Shown: positions 46,458-58,250, counted from the stretch's first letter. The stretch: 64,000 nucleotides of DNA from Earliella scabrosa (GCA_022605405.1 JABYQQ010000006.1:1736001-1800000), one strand, 5' to 3'. Numbers and translations: made by a program. Notes: generated by a model from the letters alone, not told the origin.

Positions 46458-48198
46458 CTATAGGGTGGCGCCGTTGTTGATTAGCTCGTTGTTCGTGTCC
46501 GCAGCTGCGAAGTCGTTCAATCATTCATGAGATCTCTTTACGCGACGGGGGAGGACTATGACTTACGGATATCCAGCAGAATACCATCGGGGCCGAACTC
46601 CTTGATGCGTGTAAGAATCTCGTGCGGGTGCTTGTCACCTTCGAGCGCGATGAGGTACGCAACCAATCCGGCCTGCAGCAAACAAAGCAAATATTGAGCA
46701 TACATGCACCTCTGCACGACGAACGACGCAGAAACTGAGCGCCGATACATACAACGTGTGGGGTAGCCATGGACGTCCCGCTCATGACCATCTCTGCGTT
46801 ATCACCTGCAGCCGAAGTCACCCTGTGAGCACGCTGATCAACCCAGAGGAACAGTAAGTGAGCCTCACTCGGTCCGCCAATGAACGCAGAACGAATGTTC
46901 GCGCCGGGAGCGTAGATGTCGACGCCGGGACCAAAGTTGCTGAAGATGGCGCGCGCGTCGAAGATGTCGCTCGCGCCGACGGTGATGATCGCCTCGGCGC
47001 GCGCGGGGCTCTGCGAGCTGGACCACCGGTTCGCGTTGCCTGCGGAGGCGGTGACGTGGATGCCCATGTCGATGGCCTGCGCGGTCGTGGTGTCAGTCAG
47101 CACGAAAGTGCGGGTGGGGACGGAGGGTCGTAGTCGTACCTGGGTGACTGCGGCGTCCAGGATGTCGCTGGGGTCGTAGCGGAGGGAGAGCGTCATCACG
47201 CTCGGACGGTGGGTGACGGTCGTGACTTGCTCGATGACCCACTGGACGGCGGCGATGCTGGGGGACAGGTGTTAGGACGCGCAGAGCACGGCTTGCGGGA
47301 TTCTCCATACCAGTCGGATAGGTCTGCACACCGGAAGTATAGTGAGAAATGATGAATCGGTCGTATGACTTGCACGACTCACTTCCAAACCCGTCATCGT
47401 CGAGAACGCGGACAGCAATCACGTTCGCCTTCTTCGCGACACCGAAGGTCTTGCCAGCCACGGTCGCAGCTAATATGACATGAGGTGCCATCCAGGTGCG
47501 AGCGGATCCTCGACTCACCGACGTGAGTTCCATGACCGAGGCCATCCGTCTCAGGCCAGTCACCACCAAATGTCTGCGCCGTGACGCACAGAAGTCAGCA
47601 TAAGAATCCACGAGAGAAATACAGTCGCGTACATTGCCCCATGACGCGCGTCCCTCGAACTCCTTGTGGCTGATGCTGATACCTACAGACGCATTGAAAC
47701 AGCTACACCGATGCAGACATAATGCCACTTACCAGAATCGATCACGTAGACGTCCACTCCTGCTCCAGCGCTGTCATCGTACGTATAGTTGTAGATAGTC
47801 GAGTACTCGTCGTCCGTAGCAAGCTTCTCCAATTGGGATATCCGCTGCAGGTTCCAGATGGTCCCCGTTTGCGTCGTGAGCGCGTCGGCGTTGCCCACGG
47901 TGTCCGGTTCGATGGCGGCGACCTCGCCAGACTCACGGAGAGCCTGCAGCGCGTCCTCGCTGAACGTCCCGGAGAACGCGTTCAGTTCTGGCCATTCGTA
48001 CGCGACCTCAGACTCAGACAGCGCGAATGAGCTGAGGATACTGCGGTGCACGTTCCGCTGGGCGTTCGGCTTGAGGGAGACGATGTAGCTGTTGGGCTTG
48101 GCGCGTCCTGTAGTTGAGGCGAGGTTGACCATAGGACTCGCCTGAACTGCGCCGACGAATGCGAGGGCGAGGGCTGCGAGACGAGCCGTGAACAACAT
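46458..48198 (-). CDS. Secreted subtilisin-like serine protease (S8, proteinase K type), right copy
   Basis: This paralog of the protease at 39.2-40.9 kb has the same exon plan in opposite orientation. Exon 1 starts at 48198 (MLFTARLAAL) with a signal peptide and I9 propeptide. The Asp of the triad is in VIDSG, His in GHGTHV, Ser in GTSMATPHV, and the oxyanion Asn in ASAGNAN. The 13-nt micro-exon (around 47307-47325) is conserved between the copies and encodes the residues just before IAAVQWV. The exon corresponding to IGG uses a donor six nucleotides further on, adding two residues. The last exon ends at 46458 (NNELINNGATL against [11 protein letters not shown] in the left copy). The protein is about 400 residues with all catalytic residues present. 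It is likely secreted and functionally redundant or diverged in specificity. Confidence 0.88.
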
Positions 48199-49088
48199 GA
48201 CCGGGCGCGAGGAGAGGAATGAGTAGAAAGTGGGGGCAACAGTGGGTACGTACCATGTTAATAAACCTTGTGCAGCTACTGCTGCGCTCGAAGTCTACCG
48301 TCGGCTGTAGGCTCGTCGTCGACGAGTTCATGTTCTATACGATCCGGCATTGTGATAGACGAGTGCGAGTTTCGGAACGCGACTGGGGAACAGGTGACGG
48401 TCCTTCTGGGGTGATGGCATCAATAACAACCTGCTTGATTGATCGTCCTCTTCAGTTTTCATAAGCTGTGTACAGGCTGTGTCTGTACAGGACGTTGAAA
48501 GTCGACTGGCCATGGTAACGATGTGTAACCAGCTGGTCATGGTGGACGTGCAGACGCTGGGCGCTTACATAGGGCACCTAACTTTGATCTCTTTCATTCA
48601 TCTCGGACTTCGGACTTCTCTCTCAGTCTGGCAGAACTAGAACAAGGCTGGCGGAAGCGGTGATGGTGAGATTACAGCTTGAGCAGAGACCGTCCAGAAG
48701 ACATGAGCCGGAGAGAATGCTTGCTATATCAACCAGGGCTGTAGGTCTTCAAAGCTTCAACGCCGTGTTGAACACCTAGATCTGACGTCGCGCTCACAGT
48801 GTCTGTCAATGAAGGCCGTCGACGGTCATTGTGTCATACATGATACGGAACCGCACACCGGCGTCCGGAGATCCATCCATATGGTAGGCCTGCGGTCTAT
48901 TTGGAACACATCAGTCGCTATTCCCACCAACGTCGGAGCTCGCTGAGTACGGCATACGTACGAGAAACGGGGGCGGGTGTCCGTTTTCCACTCCACTCGC
49001 TGTCTCCACTGTCCTCTTCCTCTCCCTACGTCCTTCCGGCCGCCTCCTTGCCGCCTCCTACAACTCGGTCTAGGTGCAATTCATCGAG
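48199..49088. other. Divergent intergenic region between subtilase and SDR
   Basis: This is the upstream space for two divergent genes. On the minus strand a TTTATTAA lies about 60 bp before the subtilase ATG. On the plus strand a long C/T-rich stretch (48990-49060) precedes the SDR start. No gene was recognised. Confidence 0.35.
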
Positions 49089-50280
49089 ATGGTGGAGATC
49101 AAGGGAGAGTTGGTTTGGTTCATTACAGGTGTGCAAATCCCACTCCTCCTTTCGAGTTGAACACGCCCAGTGAGACAAGGCGCATTGCTCGTGGTCGTCC
49201 GTGTACAGGCACGTCGTCGGGATTCGGCCGAGAACTCGTCCATGCCGCGCTGAAACGGGGAGACTGCGTGATTGCAACTGCTCGCTCGCTCGAGAAGATC
49301 CAAGACTTCCCGAAGACCGACAAGATCCGCCTCATGCAGCTGGACGTCACCGAAGGCTTCCCAACCATCCAGGAGAAGTTCGACAGGGCGACCAAGTTCT
49401 TCGGGCGCGTCGATGTGCTGGTGAACAACGCAGGGATGGGCTACAAGGCGATACTGGAGGAGGCCGGGTACGTTTCATCTCATCACTCTACCGCTTCTTG
49501 TGCGAGAGTCAAGACCTCGTGGGCACTGCTAGCTCGAACCTCCTACGGAAGCAGTTCGATGTCAACTTCTTTGGACTCGTCGACGTCACGAACGCGGCAC
49601 TCCCGCACATGCGTGCGCGGCGCAGCGGCACTGTGGTCCTCATGGATAGTCGGTCGAGCTGGGCACCAGAGGTCCAGGTGAGCCTGAGCGCTACCCGAAC
49701 GAGGAGCTGACATGAATGTATGCGTCGCGAACAGAGCGCGGGTGAGTTCCTTCGAGCTTGCTAAGCTGGCGTGCGGCGACCCTAACTTCTCGTTAACAGG
49801 CCCGTATGCCTCTTCCAAGGCCGCAGTCCGTGGTGAATATGCGCTCCGCCCATTTTACCCTTCGGAGTCTCGGTAGCTGACGATCGCCCAACAGTCTACG
49901 GTGAATGTCTTAACGCCGAACTCACTCCCTTCGGGATTCGGACGCTCATCCTAGAGCCGGGCATGTTCCGGACGGCGTTCCTTGACGGGGAGATGTACGA
50001 GGGGAATGTCATCCACGACTACGACGAGATGCGCGCGGAGGCGATGAAGCGCATCCGGTGGGCACGCGAGCACATGCCTGGGGACCCGGCGAAGGCTATG
50101 GAGCTCCTCGTCGACGTCGTGCGCGGAGAGGGCAAGGCGGCCGGGAGGGCGTGGCCGTTGTACCTCCCGATGGGCGCGGTTACGGACGACGCGATTCGGG
50201 CGAAGACGAAGCAGATGCTGGATGTGCTGGATGAGTGGAAGGACGTGATCAGGGATCTGAATCTCGACCATCCGGAGTGA
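49089..50280 (+). CDS. Short-chain dehydrogenase/reductase (SDR), NAD(P)-dependent
   Basis: Exons 49089-49128, 49209-49467, 49533-49677, 49735-49741, 49800-49832 and 49895-50280 encode 289 residues. The glycine-rich cofactor loop TGTSSGFG (13-20) is split by the first intron. NNAG follows at about 90, then the catalytic serine region around VVLMDSRSSWAPEVQ and the YxxxK motif in GPYASSKAAV. The C-terminal part TPFGIRTLILEPGMFRT is typical of classical SDRs. Exon 4 is just 7 nt (AGCGCGG), needed to keep the frame between the Ser and Tyr motifs. It probably oxidises or reduces a small hydroxy/keto substrate. It lies about 1.1 kb upstream of a same-strand P450, suggesting a shared metabolic role. 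A decayed inverted copy sits at 33.2-34.6 kb. Confidence 0.85.
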
Positions 50281-51339
50281 TGTATACATAGGTGCGTTGG
50301 TCAATCGTATACGATCAGAAATGTAGAATGAGTACCCCGACTTGCGGTACATTCGGTACAGAGGTGAGCGGACCCTTGGGATTCTCAGACAACCAGGATG
50401 CTAACGGACTTACTGCTCCTGCTTGATTGGACAGCATAGAATAGGTTTGAAATCTGCGTCCTCATGTTGAAGTTGTGAATGTGAATAAGGCTTTTCGCAC
50501 AAGCTCCGCAGGTCAATGCCTAGAGCCAGCGAACCACATACAACATCGCGGCATCGACAGCAGCGGTGCGGCCTTTCAGGTTCTTCCCTGTACGGAGCGC
50601 ATCGGACAAGATCGCCGCGATCAAGACGGACACCGTTGTCAGTTGTCGGCCTCAGCTCGCTCGCCGGACACGCAAACGAATCCTCACGGACATTCCAGAT
50701 GCAATAAGCAATTGATCGGCCTTAGATGCATACGTAAATCTTCATCCAAACAATGTCATGCCGTCAAGCGCGGAGTCTATCAAACCATCATGACAAGAGC
50801 CCGATGCCGTTTGCGTCTATGTCTCACCAACACACTAACAGCTTCATCTCCAGCCTCATGAAGCACGCTCTCAACACCACGAGCGAGAGGAATGCGGACA
50901 TGTGCACGAAAGGTCATATAGCTGGTACGAATCTCTGGTCGATCGTTGTAGGTGTTGGGATTCCAGTGGCTGACAACATTGTTTTTAGCCCAGCAATCGG
51001 GTTCAGGCCGATCCTGTCGGGCACATGTACATGTACAGCATTCGCGGGCCCCGTCCAGGCTGTTATACCTGCAGGGCGGTATGGACTATGTGGTTGGAAA
51101 TGAGAGCGTCACTGTATCCGACCGTGCCGATCCGTCGGGATCGAACCACGAATCCCGTGGCATTACGACCGTGTACGACGCCGTGACGATCCGCGTGGGG
51201 ATCTTCACATAACCTTCACCAGCTCGGTAATTGTATCCTGTCAGCTGTGCCCGAGGGAAAATCACTCGATAACTCTATTGAGGCCGTGGCCGACTTTCGC
51301 GCACGTCTGTCAGGACGATTGACTCGTTGCGTCTGCCGA
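50281..51339. other. Intergenic between SDR and P450
   Basis: About 1.1 kb without a recognisable gene. A short B-box-like string around 51138 was examined and does not form a tRNA. No repeat was recognised. Confidence 0.4.
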
Positions 51340-51345
51340 TATAAG
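51340..51345 (+). promoter_or_regulatory. Probable TATA box of right P450
   Basis: TATAAG lies about 35 bp upstream of the ATG at 51379, at typical core-promoter spacing if the 5' leader is very short. Confidence 0.35.
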
Positions 51346-51378
51346 TCGCTCTGGTACTCGATCCCTACCAGCATCAAC

Positions 51379-53789
51379 ATGGAACTCGTCTCTCTCGCAC
51401 AGATCGCACTTCTCGGTGTAGCAGCCTGGTTCTTGTGGAAGGGCCTCCGCTACCTCGTTGTACGCGGCGACATCGACAACCTTCCGGGCCCGCCGGTACC
51501 GTCGTTCCTCTATGGTACGTCTTGACGGTCCTTCTCCCCTTCTCCGTCTGACGGAGACTCGTTGCAGGTCACACGAAGGAGCTCAGGGATCGGCAAGGCT
51601 GGGCCTTTCATCATGAGCTCATGGAGAAGTACGGACGAGTTGCTCGTCTCAAAGCGGAGTTCGGGGTAGGTCCTATCCGCCCCATTAGCCCGCTCATATC
51701 CTGACGCGTTGTTGCGTAGCGCACGATGTTATATGTGCACGACCCGAAGGCGATGCACCAGATCGCTGTCAAAGAGCTGGACATCTTCGAAGAGGCCGAA
51801 TGGTTCACGCTGTACGTCCCGCAGCTACAATGACTCGCGCCGGATAGAATGCTCATTCTGGCACGTGTGGCAGAATGCTAGGACGCACCTTCGGTACAAG
51901 CCTATTCTCGACGCACGGTATGTACCTTGGCACACACGTCGTGGACGCGACTTACATAGATCGTTGACAGGGGACCACCATCGCAAGCAACGTAAGCTGC
52001 TCAACCCGGTCTTCTCAATCAACCACATGCGCCATATGATGCCGATCTTCTACAACGTCACGCACAAGGTTAGCTCCCATAAATACGGTTTCAGACGCTT
52101 GCTGACTGGGTCCATTAGCTGCGAGAGGCGATCGAGCTGCGCGTGCGCGACGGACCTGCTGAAGTGGACGTGGTCGGTTGGATGGGCCGTACTGCACTCG
52201 AACTCATGGGTCAAGCGGGGCTCGGATACTCCTTCGACCCGCTCATCAAGGACAGGAGCGACGAGCTTGGGAACGCCCTCAAGGACTTCGTGTGCGTATT
52301 ACTTCTTGTGGAGGTTCTTTCTTGTGGAGGTTCCTCGCTTCCTAACTGACTGATGTCTTCCACAGGCCGGCCCTCTCGTCGCTAGGCCCAGTCGTTGCGT
52401 TCTTTCCACTTGTCAACAGACTGATCCCTCGGCGATTGCAACGGCCTCTTGCGGAGCTCATGGGCATCAAGTCCGTAATGCGGGTCATCAAGAACGCGGA
52501 TGTGATCCATAAGAAGTCTATCGAGATCTTCGAGCAGAAGAAGCGGGCTTTGATGCAGGGCGATGAGGCGCTGAAGTACCAGGTCGGCGAGGGCAAGGAT
52601 ATCATGAGTATTCTTTGTCAGTTGTCCGGCATGCTATTCTTGGGAGACTTGCTGACATGCGCGAACATTGTAGTGAGGGCGAACATGGTCACCTCCGAGG
52701 CGGATCGGCTGCCGGAAGATGAGCTGGTCGCACAGATTGCGTACGTTCACTGCTCTGTGAGGCTCACAACAATGCTCGTGTTCAATGATCTCACTTCACA
52801 GTTCGTTGACTTTCGCCGCCATGGACACGACCTCGAACGCACTATCTCTGACCTTGTGGCGCCTTGCTCAGAGGCAAGACGTCCAGGACAAGCTACGCAG
52901 TGAGATCATTGAGGCCCTCGAGTCCCAAGGCGGCCAGGACATTGGGTATGACGACCTCGTCTCCCTTCGTTATCTTGACGCAGTGTGCCGCGAGACTCTC
53001 CGCGTGTAGGTTCAACACTCTTCAGTGCAGGTTCAGCGTTGACCAACTCCACGCCAGGCATGCCCCGGCTCCTTTGCGCTTCCGAGAGTAAGCCCGTACT
53101 TGTTCGCGCATGCTCCAGCGTTGTTCGTGGCTGAGCAACCTTGCATAGGGCCCGTCAGGACACCGTTCTCGCTCTCTCGGAGCCGGTCCGGGGTATCGAC
53201 GGCAGGCAGATAAGCCAGATCGTCGTCCCGAAGGACACGCCGGTCTTCGTCAATATCATCTCGTCTAACACCGATCGCGAGCTTTGGGGTCCGGACGCGG
53301 AGGAGTGGAAGCCCGAGCGCTGGCTCGAGCCTCTCCCGGAAAGGCTGCACGATGCGAAGATTCCTGGAGTGTACTCGAACTTGTCAGTGTCCATTCATTC
53401 CTTCTCTGGCTGCTGTTGACCCATACTGTGGCATGCGATCCGACAGGATGACGTTCTGGGCTGGGGGGCGGGCATGCATGTGAGTCCTATGTTTGGCATC
53501 CATCTTGGGGAGCGTTCGTACTCACGACCATATCTCTCAGCGGGTTCAAGTTCTCTCAACTCGAGATGAGTGCGTTGTGCTTCTCGACCTCCCAATGCTT
53601 CGATGCTGATAGGGCTATCCGACAGAGGTCGTCCTCGCCGTGCTGCTCTCAACGTTCAAGTTCGAGTTGACGCAGAAGCCGATCACCTGGAACCTCGCGG
53701 GAGTCACGTACCCTTCGGTCGACGCTCACGGCGAGAGACCCGAGCTCCCGATGAAGGTCACGTTGCTGAAGAACGACGAACGATGCTGA
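51379..53789 (+). CDS. Cytochrome P450 monooxygenase, right copy
   Basis: A many-exon gene starts at 51379 (MELVSLAQIALLG, a membrane anchor, followed by the NLPGPP hinge). Ordered blocks match the left P450: GDHHRKQRKLLNPVFSI, LELMGQAGLGYSFDP, TFAAMDTTSN (I-helix), ETLR (K-helix), EWKPERW and the heme loop FWAGGRACIGFKFSQLEM with its cysteine ligand. The heme loop is split by an intron after the Cys-Ile codons, exactly as in the left copy. The C-terminus ends ELPMKVTLLKNDERC. The exon between AEWFTL and GDHHRKQ (about 51847-51917) is open only in one frame and is the least certain part. It is probably a functional ER-anchored monooxygenase, and likely works with the SDR immediately upstream. 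Confidence 0.85.
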
Positions 53790-54512
53790 GGTAGCGTTGT
53801 CGATGTTGACCGGTCCTCTCACATGGATCGTGGGGGTTTGCGGCTCTCTCCTAGATATTCCGCGCGAAACATGTTACCTAGCACAGTACTCTTGCTTGTG
53901 AGTCATATCAGCTTGCTAATGATCAGATCGTACTACGCCCAAGATCGACGTCCAATCTCCAAGGTCACGGCCAAACCTGCGAAGCAGACATGAGTCAACC
54001 ATGAGGGTAGCACCCCACGATGAATTTTTGAGATAGCAATAGCAGGAAGAGCAAGGTCAATAGCGACCGAGTACTGCCAAAGGGCTCCCGCGGCCTTCCG
54101 TCTCTGCCAATGCTTCGCCAACCGGGTGCGCCTCCGCTCAGTGGGTGCCTCGTACTTAATGTATAGTCTGTGGTCCTGTGTGCTAGTGGAGAGGTCTCGC
54201 CTATAATACATGCGAAGCGTGCGATGGTAAATATGTGAGATGTCTGTTCGTACAAATGTCGATCCACGATGAGAAAGGGTGCGTGTCCACGCCCCGTCCG
54301 GTGCAGTGTACGTTGACAAGCCATTCAACAAAAGACAGTGTGCAGGAAACGTCTCTGATGGAGGGCTGTAGCACTTCTACAGCGTCGGTGCGACAGAAAC
54401 CGGATGCCAGCGGCGAGCAGGAGGACTGATGACTGGTGAGGGACGACGTCAGTCGAAGAAGTCGCGAGATACATGGAGTACGTACGGCCACGCAAGGCTG
54501 AGAGACGTATGT
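53790..54512. other. Convergent intergenic space
   Basis: About 720 bp between the 3' ends of the P450 and family A copy A4. Nothing was recognised. Confidence 0.35.
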
Positions 54513-55271
54513 TCAGTCCAGATGCCATGAGACAGGGAACGGAGGAGTCTGCCATGAAGACATCTCAGTTGAGTTAACCAGTTTGATGACCACCATTGCA
54601 CGTACCATCTTAGGGACGGGTTCTCCGCGTTCCTGCAGCCATGCGACCCAATCCTTCTTCATCTGCTCGAAGGCCAATCGGTTCTTCTCGGAGTGATTCC
54701 TGATCTTCGTGAGAATGATGCCCCGAGCTAGGCACGTGTTGGCAATCAGCAAGGTGACTCTCCAATGCAGGGGACAGGTTGTGAACATACGCATGAGTCC
54801 ACGGGGCCATGCGGTTTGAATATAACGGAGACCACGGAATTCGGGTCTCTTCAGAAGCTTTGGCGGGGGCCATGCGTGTAAGTAGGCTAACGTCTCTTTG
54901 TCGAACGGAAGCTTGGGACGTGGCGTCCCATACTTGTGAAACGCGGCCTTGCCCGGTAGAAGCCACATCTCCACCGTCTTATTCGGGTCTGAACGAGGGT
55001 GAAACGTCATGGGGATAAGGTATGGGGATTCAAGTGCCTTGAGTTGCTCCCAGTGGCAAGCAGCGAAATCGAGCGCGCCGAAGTGGTCGATATCTGCCTG
55101 TGTGGCACCGTAGTGGAGGAGACAGAGATGCTTAACCATCTCTTCGGTGAGAAGGTAGCCCGCGACGCAGATATCGATAGACTGTCTCTCCTTGGTGGGT
55201 TCGGTAAAGAGATTCGTGGTCAAATAATTCGAGGTTGAAGAGGTAGTGGAGGAGGAGGATGCGGACGCCAT
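54513..55271 (-). CDS. Family A protein, copy A4 (unknown function)
   Basis: Exons 55271-54791, 54727-54606 and 54548-54513 encode 212 residues. The introns (63 and 57 nt) are multiples of three without stops, so the unspliced frame is also open, and intron retention would insert residues instead of truncating. The start at 55271 (MASASSSS) matches the other copies; an upstream in-frame ATG at 55337 exists. Family motifs are SIDICVAGYLLTEEMVKHLCLLHYGATQ (in parts), the FHPRSDPNKT variant, WLLPGK and the tail PPFPVSWHLD. It is closest to A5. Function unknown. Confidence 0.72.
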   Translation of the reverse strand: MASASSSSTTSSTSNYLTTNLFTEPTKERQSIDICVAGYLLTEEMVKHLCLLHYGATQADIDHFGALDFAACHWEQLKALESPYLIPMTFHPRSDPNKTVEMWLLPGKAAFHKYGTPRPKLPFDKETLAYLHAWPPPKLLKRPEFRGLRYIQTAWPRGLMRMFTTCPLHWRVTLLIANTCLARGIILTKIRNHSEKNRLAFEQMKKDWVAWLQERGEPVPKMVRAMVVIKLVNSTEMSSWQTPPFPVSWHLD

Positions 55272-55728
55272 GGTTGTTGAAGCAAGTACGAGGAGATTCG
55301 AGTGAAAGGCGCGGCGCGTGGATTTCATTGGCAACATGAGCGTCTACGAGCGGCGTACGGGCCAGCCGTTCCGGACCGCCACGGCCCACCCTCTAACCAA
55401 CTCTCACTTTCTGCCGTCTTCTCCGCCATGGCACACTACCGTAATAGTTATGCCACCCAAGGTCATTAATCGCGGATAGACACAATGTACGCTTTGATTC
55501 TAATGTTCCCAGTGGCCCGTTCATAGTAAGTACTATACTAACTACTATACCAGCCAGCGATTTGAGCAAAACTTTGCCGCGTAGCACGTCAGCAACGTCG
55601 ATGCAACAGAGGTCGGATGCCAACAGCGAGCGGTAGTAGTGAGAACGAGTTAGGAAGACTGGGAGCCGAGGACGTAAGTTAAGGAAGCAGCGAGACATGC
55701 GTGCTCGGCAAGACTGGGAGACGTATGT
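55272..55728. other. Intergenic between family A copies A4 and A5
   Basis: This is the promoter of A4 and the 3' flank of A5. Short direct repeats of the ACTACTATAC type occur near 55528-55550. Nothing else was recognised. Confidence 0.3.
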
Positions 55729-56494
55729 TCAGTCTAAATACCATGAGGTAGGGAACGTGGGAGGCTGCCATGAAGACATGTTAGTCAAAGCAACCAGTGA
55801 TAGTACAACCGCCATTATGCGTACCATCTGAGGGACTGGGTCCCCGCGTTCCTCCATCCAAGCGATCCAATCCTTCTTCATCTGCTCGTGGGCAATTCGT
55901 CTATTTTCGTTATAGTTCCTCATCTTCGTAAGAACAATACCTGTAGCTATGCACGCGTTAAAAATCAGCAAGAGGACTTATACACGGTAAAAAATCAGCA
56001 GTGGTTGGGAACATACGCAGCAGTCCACGGGGCCATGCGGTTTGAATGTAACGCATCCCACCAAACTCGGGTCTCTTCAGCAGCTTTGACGGAAACCACG
56101 TGTCCAGGTATGCTAACGCCTCGTCGTCGAAGGGAAGCTTGGGACGTGGCGTCCCAGCCCTGTAGAACGCGACCTTGCCTGGTAGAAGCCACATCTCCAG
56201 CGTCTGGTTAGGGTCTGAACGAGGGTGGAACGTCATAGGAATGAGATATGGGGCCTCGAATGCCCTGTGTTGCTCGTAGTGGTAGGCAGCAAAGTCGAGC
56301 GCGCCGAAGTGGTTGATATCTGCCTGGGTGGCACCATAGTGGAGGAGACAGAGATGCTTGACCATCTCTTCGGTGAGAAGGTACCCCGCGACGCAGATGT
56401 CCATTGACTTCCTCTCCTTGGGTTTGGTAGAAAGATTGGTAGGGGAAGGATTCGTGGTTGAGATGTTGTTGGAGGAGGATGATGTGGACGCCAT
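55729..56494 (-). CDS. Family A protein, copy A5 (unknown function)
   Basis: Exons 56494-56017, 55946-55825 and 55764-55729 encode 211 residues. The motifs match A4 (AGYLLTEEMVKHLCLLHYGAT, FHPRSDPNQT, WLLPGKVAF, RYIQTAWPRG), with exon 2 exactly 122 nt. The last exon encodes PPTFPTSWYLD, where the usual His of SWH is Tyr. The introns have normal GT-AG ends. Intact, function unknown. A4-A6 are co-oriented, like A1-A3, but on the opposite strand. Confidence 0.72.
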
Positions 56495-57038
56495 GGCTGA
56501 GGCAAGTGCGACAAGACCAGGACAAGACTTGAAGCTTGAGTGCAAGGGGTTACTGAAAGAACGGATACTTACGCGCGGCGCGTCAATGTCAACATGGGCG
56601 CCTACTCGAGGTGACGACCTGACGGCCACTCAGGATCTGGACGACCGGCATTTAATGGGTGCGATTGGAACCATGCGAAGCGTGCAGGGATACATGTATG
56701 ATGTGAGATGTCCATGCCATACAGAATGCGAATGCGTCTACGTACGGCAGTCCGACCAGTTCAGTACATTATTCTAACGGTGGCCAGCTACACTTTGGAT
56801 AAGGCCGACGGCAAGCGGTCGGTCTCATGGTGATGCTACGCAGGAGATCGCGTTAACGAGGACATGGTGTCTACGGGATGTCGTGGCATGCGAACGACTC
56901 CCGTACGACGTACCGTGTATGCGAGTGGTGAGCAACGGTGTCAATGAGAACCAGATACTGCGGGACAGGACATGAACCTTATGAAGCGGTGACAAGATGA
57001 ATATAGTACACACCGGTCGGTAAGCTTGACGTATATAC
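56495..57038. other. Intergenic between family A copies A5 and A6
   Basis: This is the promoter of A5 and the 3' flank of A6. No feature was recognised. Confidence 0.3.
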
Positions 57039-57790
57039 TCAGTCAAAATGCCAGGAGGCAGGGAACGGAGGGGGCTGAAGGCAAAACATGTCAGAGGAAG
57101 CGATAAGTCATGTAACCATTGATATCACGTACAAGCTTGGGGACGGGGTGCCCACGCTTCTCCATCCATGCGAGCCAGTCCTTCTGCATCTGTTCAAAAT
57201 CCTTTCGCTTCTCCTCGTATATGAAGTTCATGAGCTTTGTCATGATGATGTTCCTGGCTGTGGTCGGTGATCAACGATAACTCTGAAGCTAGTGCTTGTA
57301 CTGTGAACGTACGTGCTTGGTCACGCGGCCAGACGGTCTGGATATAATGGAGACCACGGAACTCGGGCCGCTTCAGAAGTTTAGACGGGAACCAAATGTT
57401 CAAGTATGCTTTCGTCTCTTTGTCGAGAGGGAGATTGGGAAGCGCCCTTCCAGGCTTGACGAACGCGACCTTGCCCGGTAGGAGCCACAGCTTAAGCTCC
57501 CGGGAAGGATCCAAACGGTCATGGAATGTCATGGGAATGAGATATGGGGCCTCGAGCGCCTTGAATTGCTCGTAGTAATAGGTAGCGAAGTCGATAGCGC
57601 CGAAATGGTCGATTTCTGCTTGGGTGGCGCCGTAGTGGAGGAGACAGAGATGCTTGACCATCTCTTCGGTGAGTACGTATCCCGAGACGCAGATATTGAC
57701 CGCTCCTTTCTTCGAGGAAGAGCTGGTAAAGGGAGGATTGGTGGTTGGGGGGTTCATGGTTGAGTTTTGGGGGGAGAAAGATGCGGCCAT
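57039..57790 (-). CDS. Family A protein, copy A6 (unknown function)
   Basis: Exons 57790-57313, 57257-57133 and 57074-57039 encode 212 residues. The start at 57790 (MAASFSPQ) matches the family; the open frame extends upstream to 57964 without support. It has NICVSGYVLTEEMVKHLCLL, a DRLDPSRE motif, WLLPGKVAFVKPGRALPNLPL, MQKDWLAWMEKRG and the tail PPPFPASWHFD. It is nearest to A3 in sequence, second-exon length (125 nt) and upstream flank, so A3 and A6 are inverted duplicates on opposite sides of the window. Intact, function unknown. Confidence 0.75.
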
Positions 57791-58250
57791 AGTGTACCAG
57801 GCTGAAGTCGGAAGAAGGATGTAGTACAAGTGAAACCACAATGCGGTAAACTCAACATGAGCGCCTATGCTTGCAACTTGATGCGGAGCTTGAATGATGG
57901 GAAGGAGGACGAGCCCCAACTTCAGTAGAGTCGACTGTGTAAATAGAACCGCTACATATCCCATGCAGTGTGAAGCTGTGGATTATGTGCTGACACACGA
58001 TGAGAGACGGTCGCTGAAAAGACATTACGAGACTAACCAGGCAGACGGTACCATGAGCGCTGGGAGACGTGAATGTGAGTAAAGGATACTAGCAAATCTA
58101 CATACGAGCACGGGCACAAGCACAGCGCGGTGTCGAGACCAAAGGGGCCCAGCGAGCCACCGGTCTCACGGTGCTGGTGGATGTACGAGCGCATGCAAAA
58201 GCAATGGTGAGCGATGAACGTTGCACGACGGGCAAAGCGCCGTATCCGGT
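57791..58250. other. Intergenic; contains A3/A6 shared 5' flank
   Basis: About 50 bp near 57880-57925 (minus-strand sense) match the flank upstream of A3. No gene was recognised. Confidence 0.45.

Noticed and set aside
51105..51185. B-box-like GGTTCGATCCC on the minus strand suggesting a tRNA
   Set aside because: No A box at the proper distance and no cloverleaf pairing; the surrounding stems do not form.
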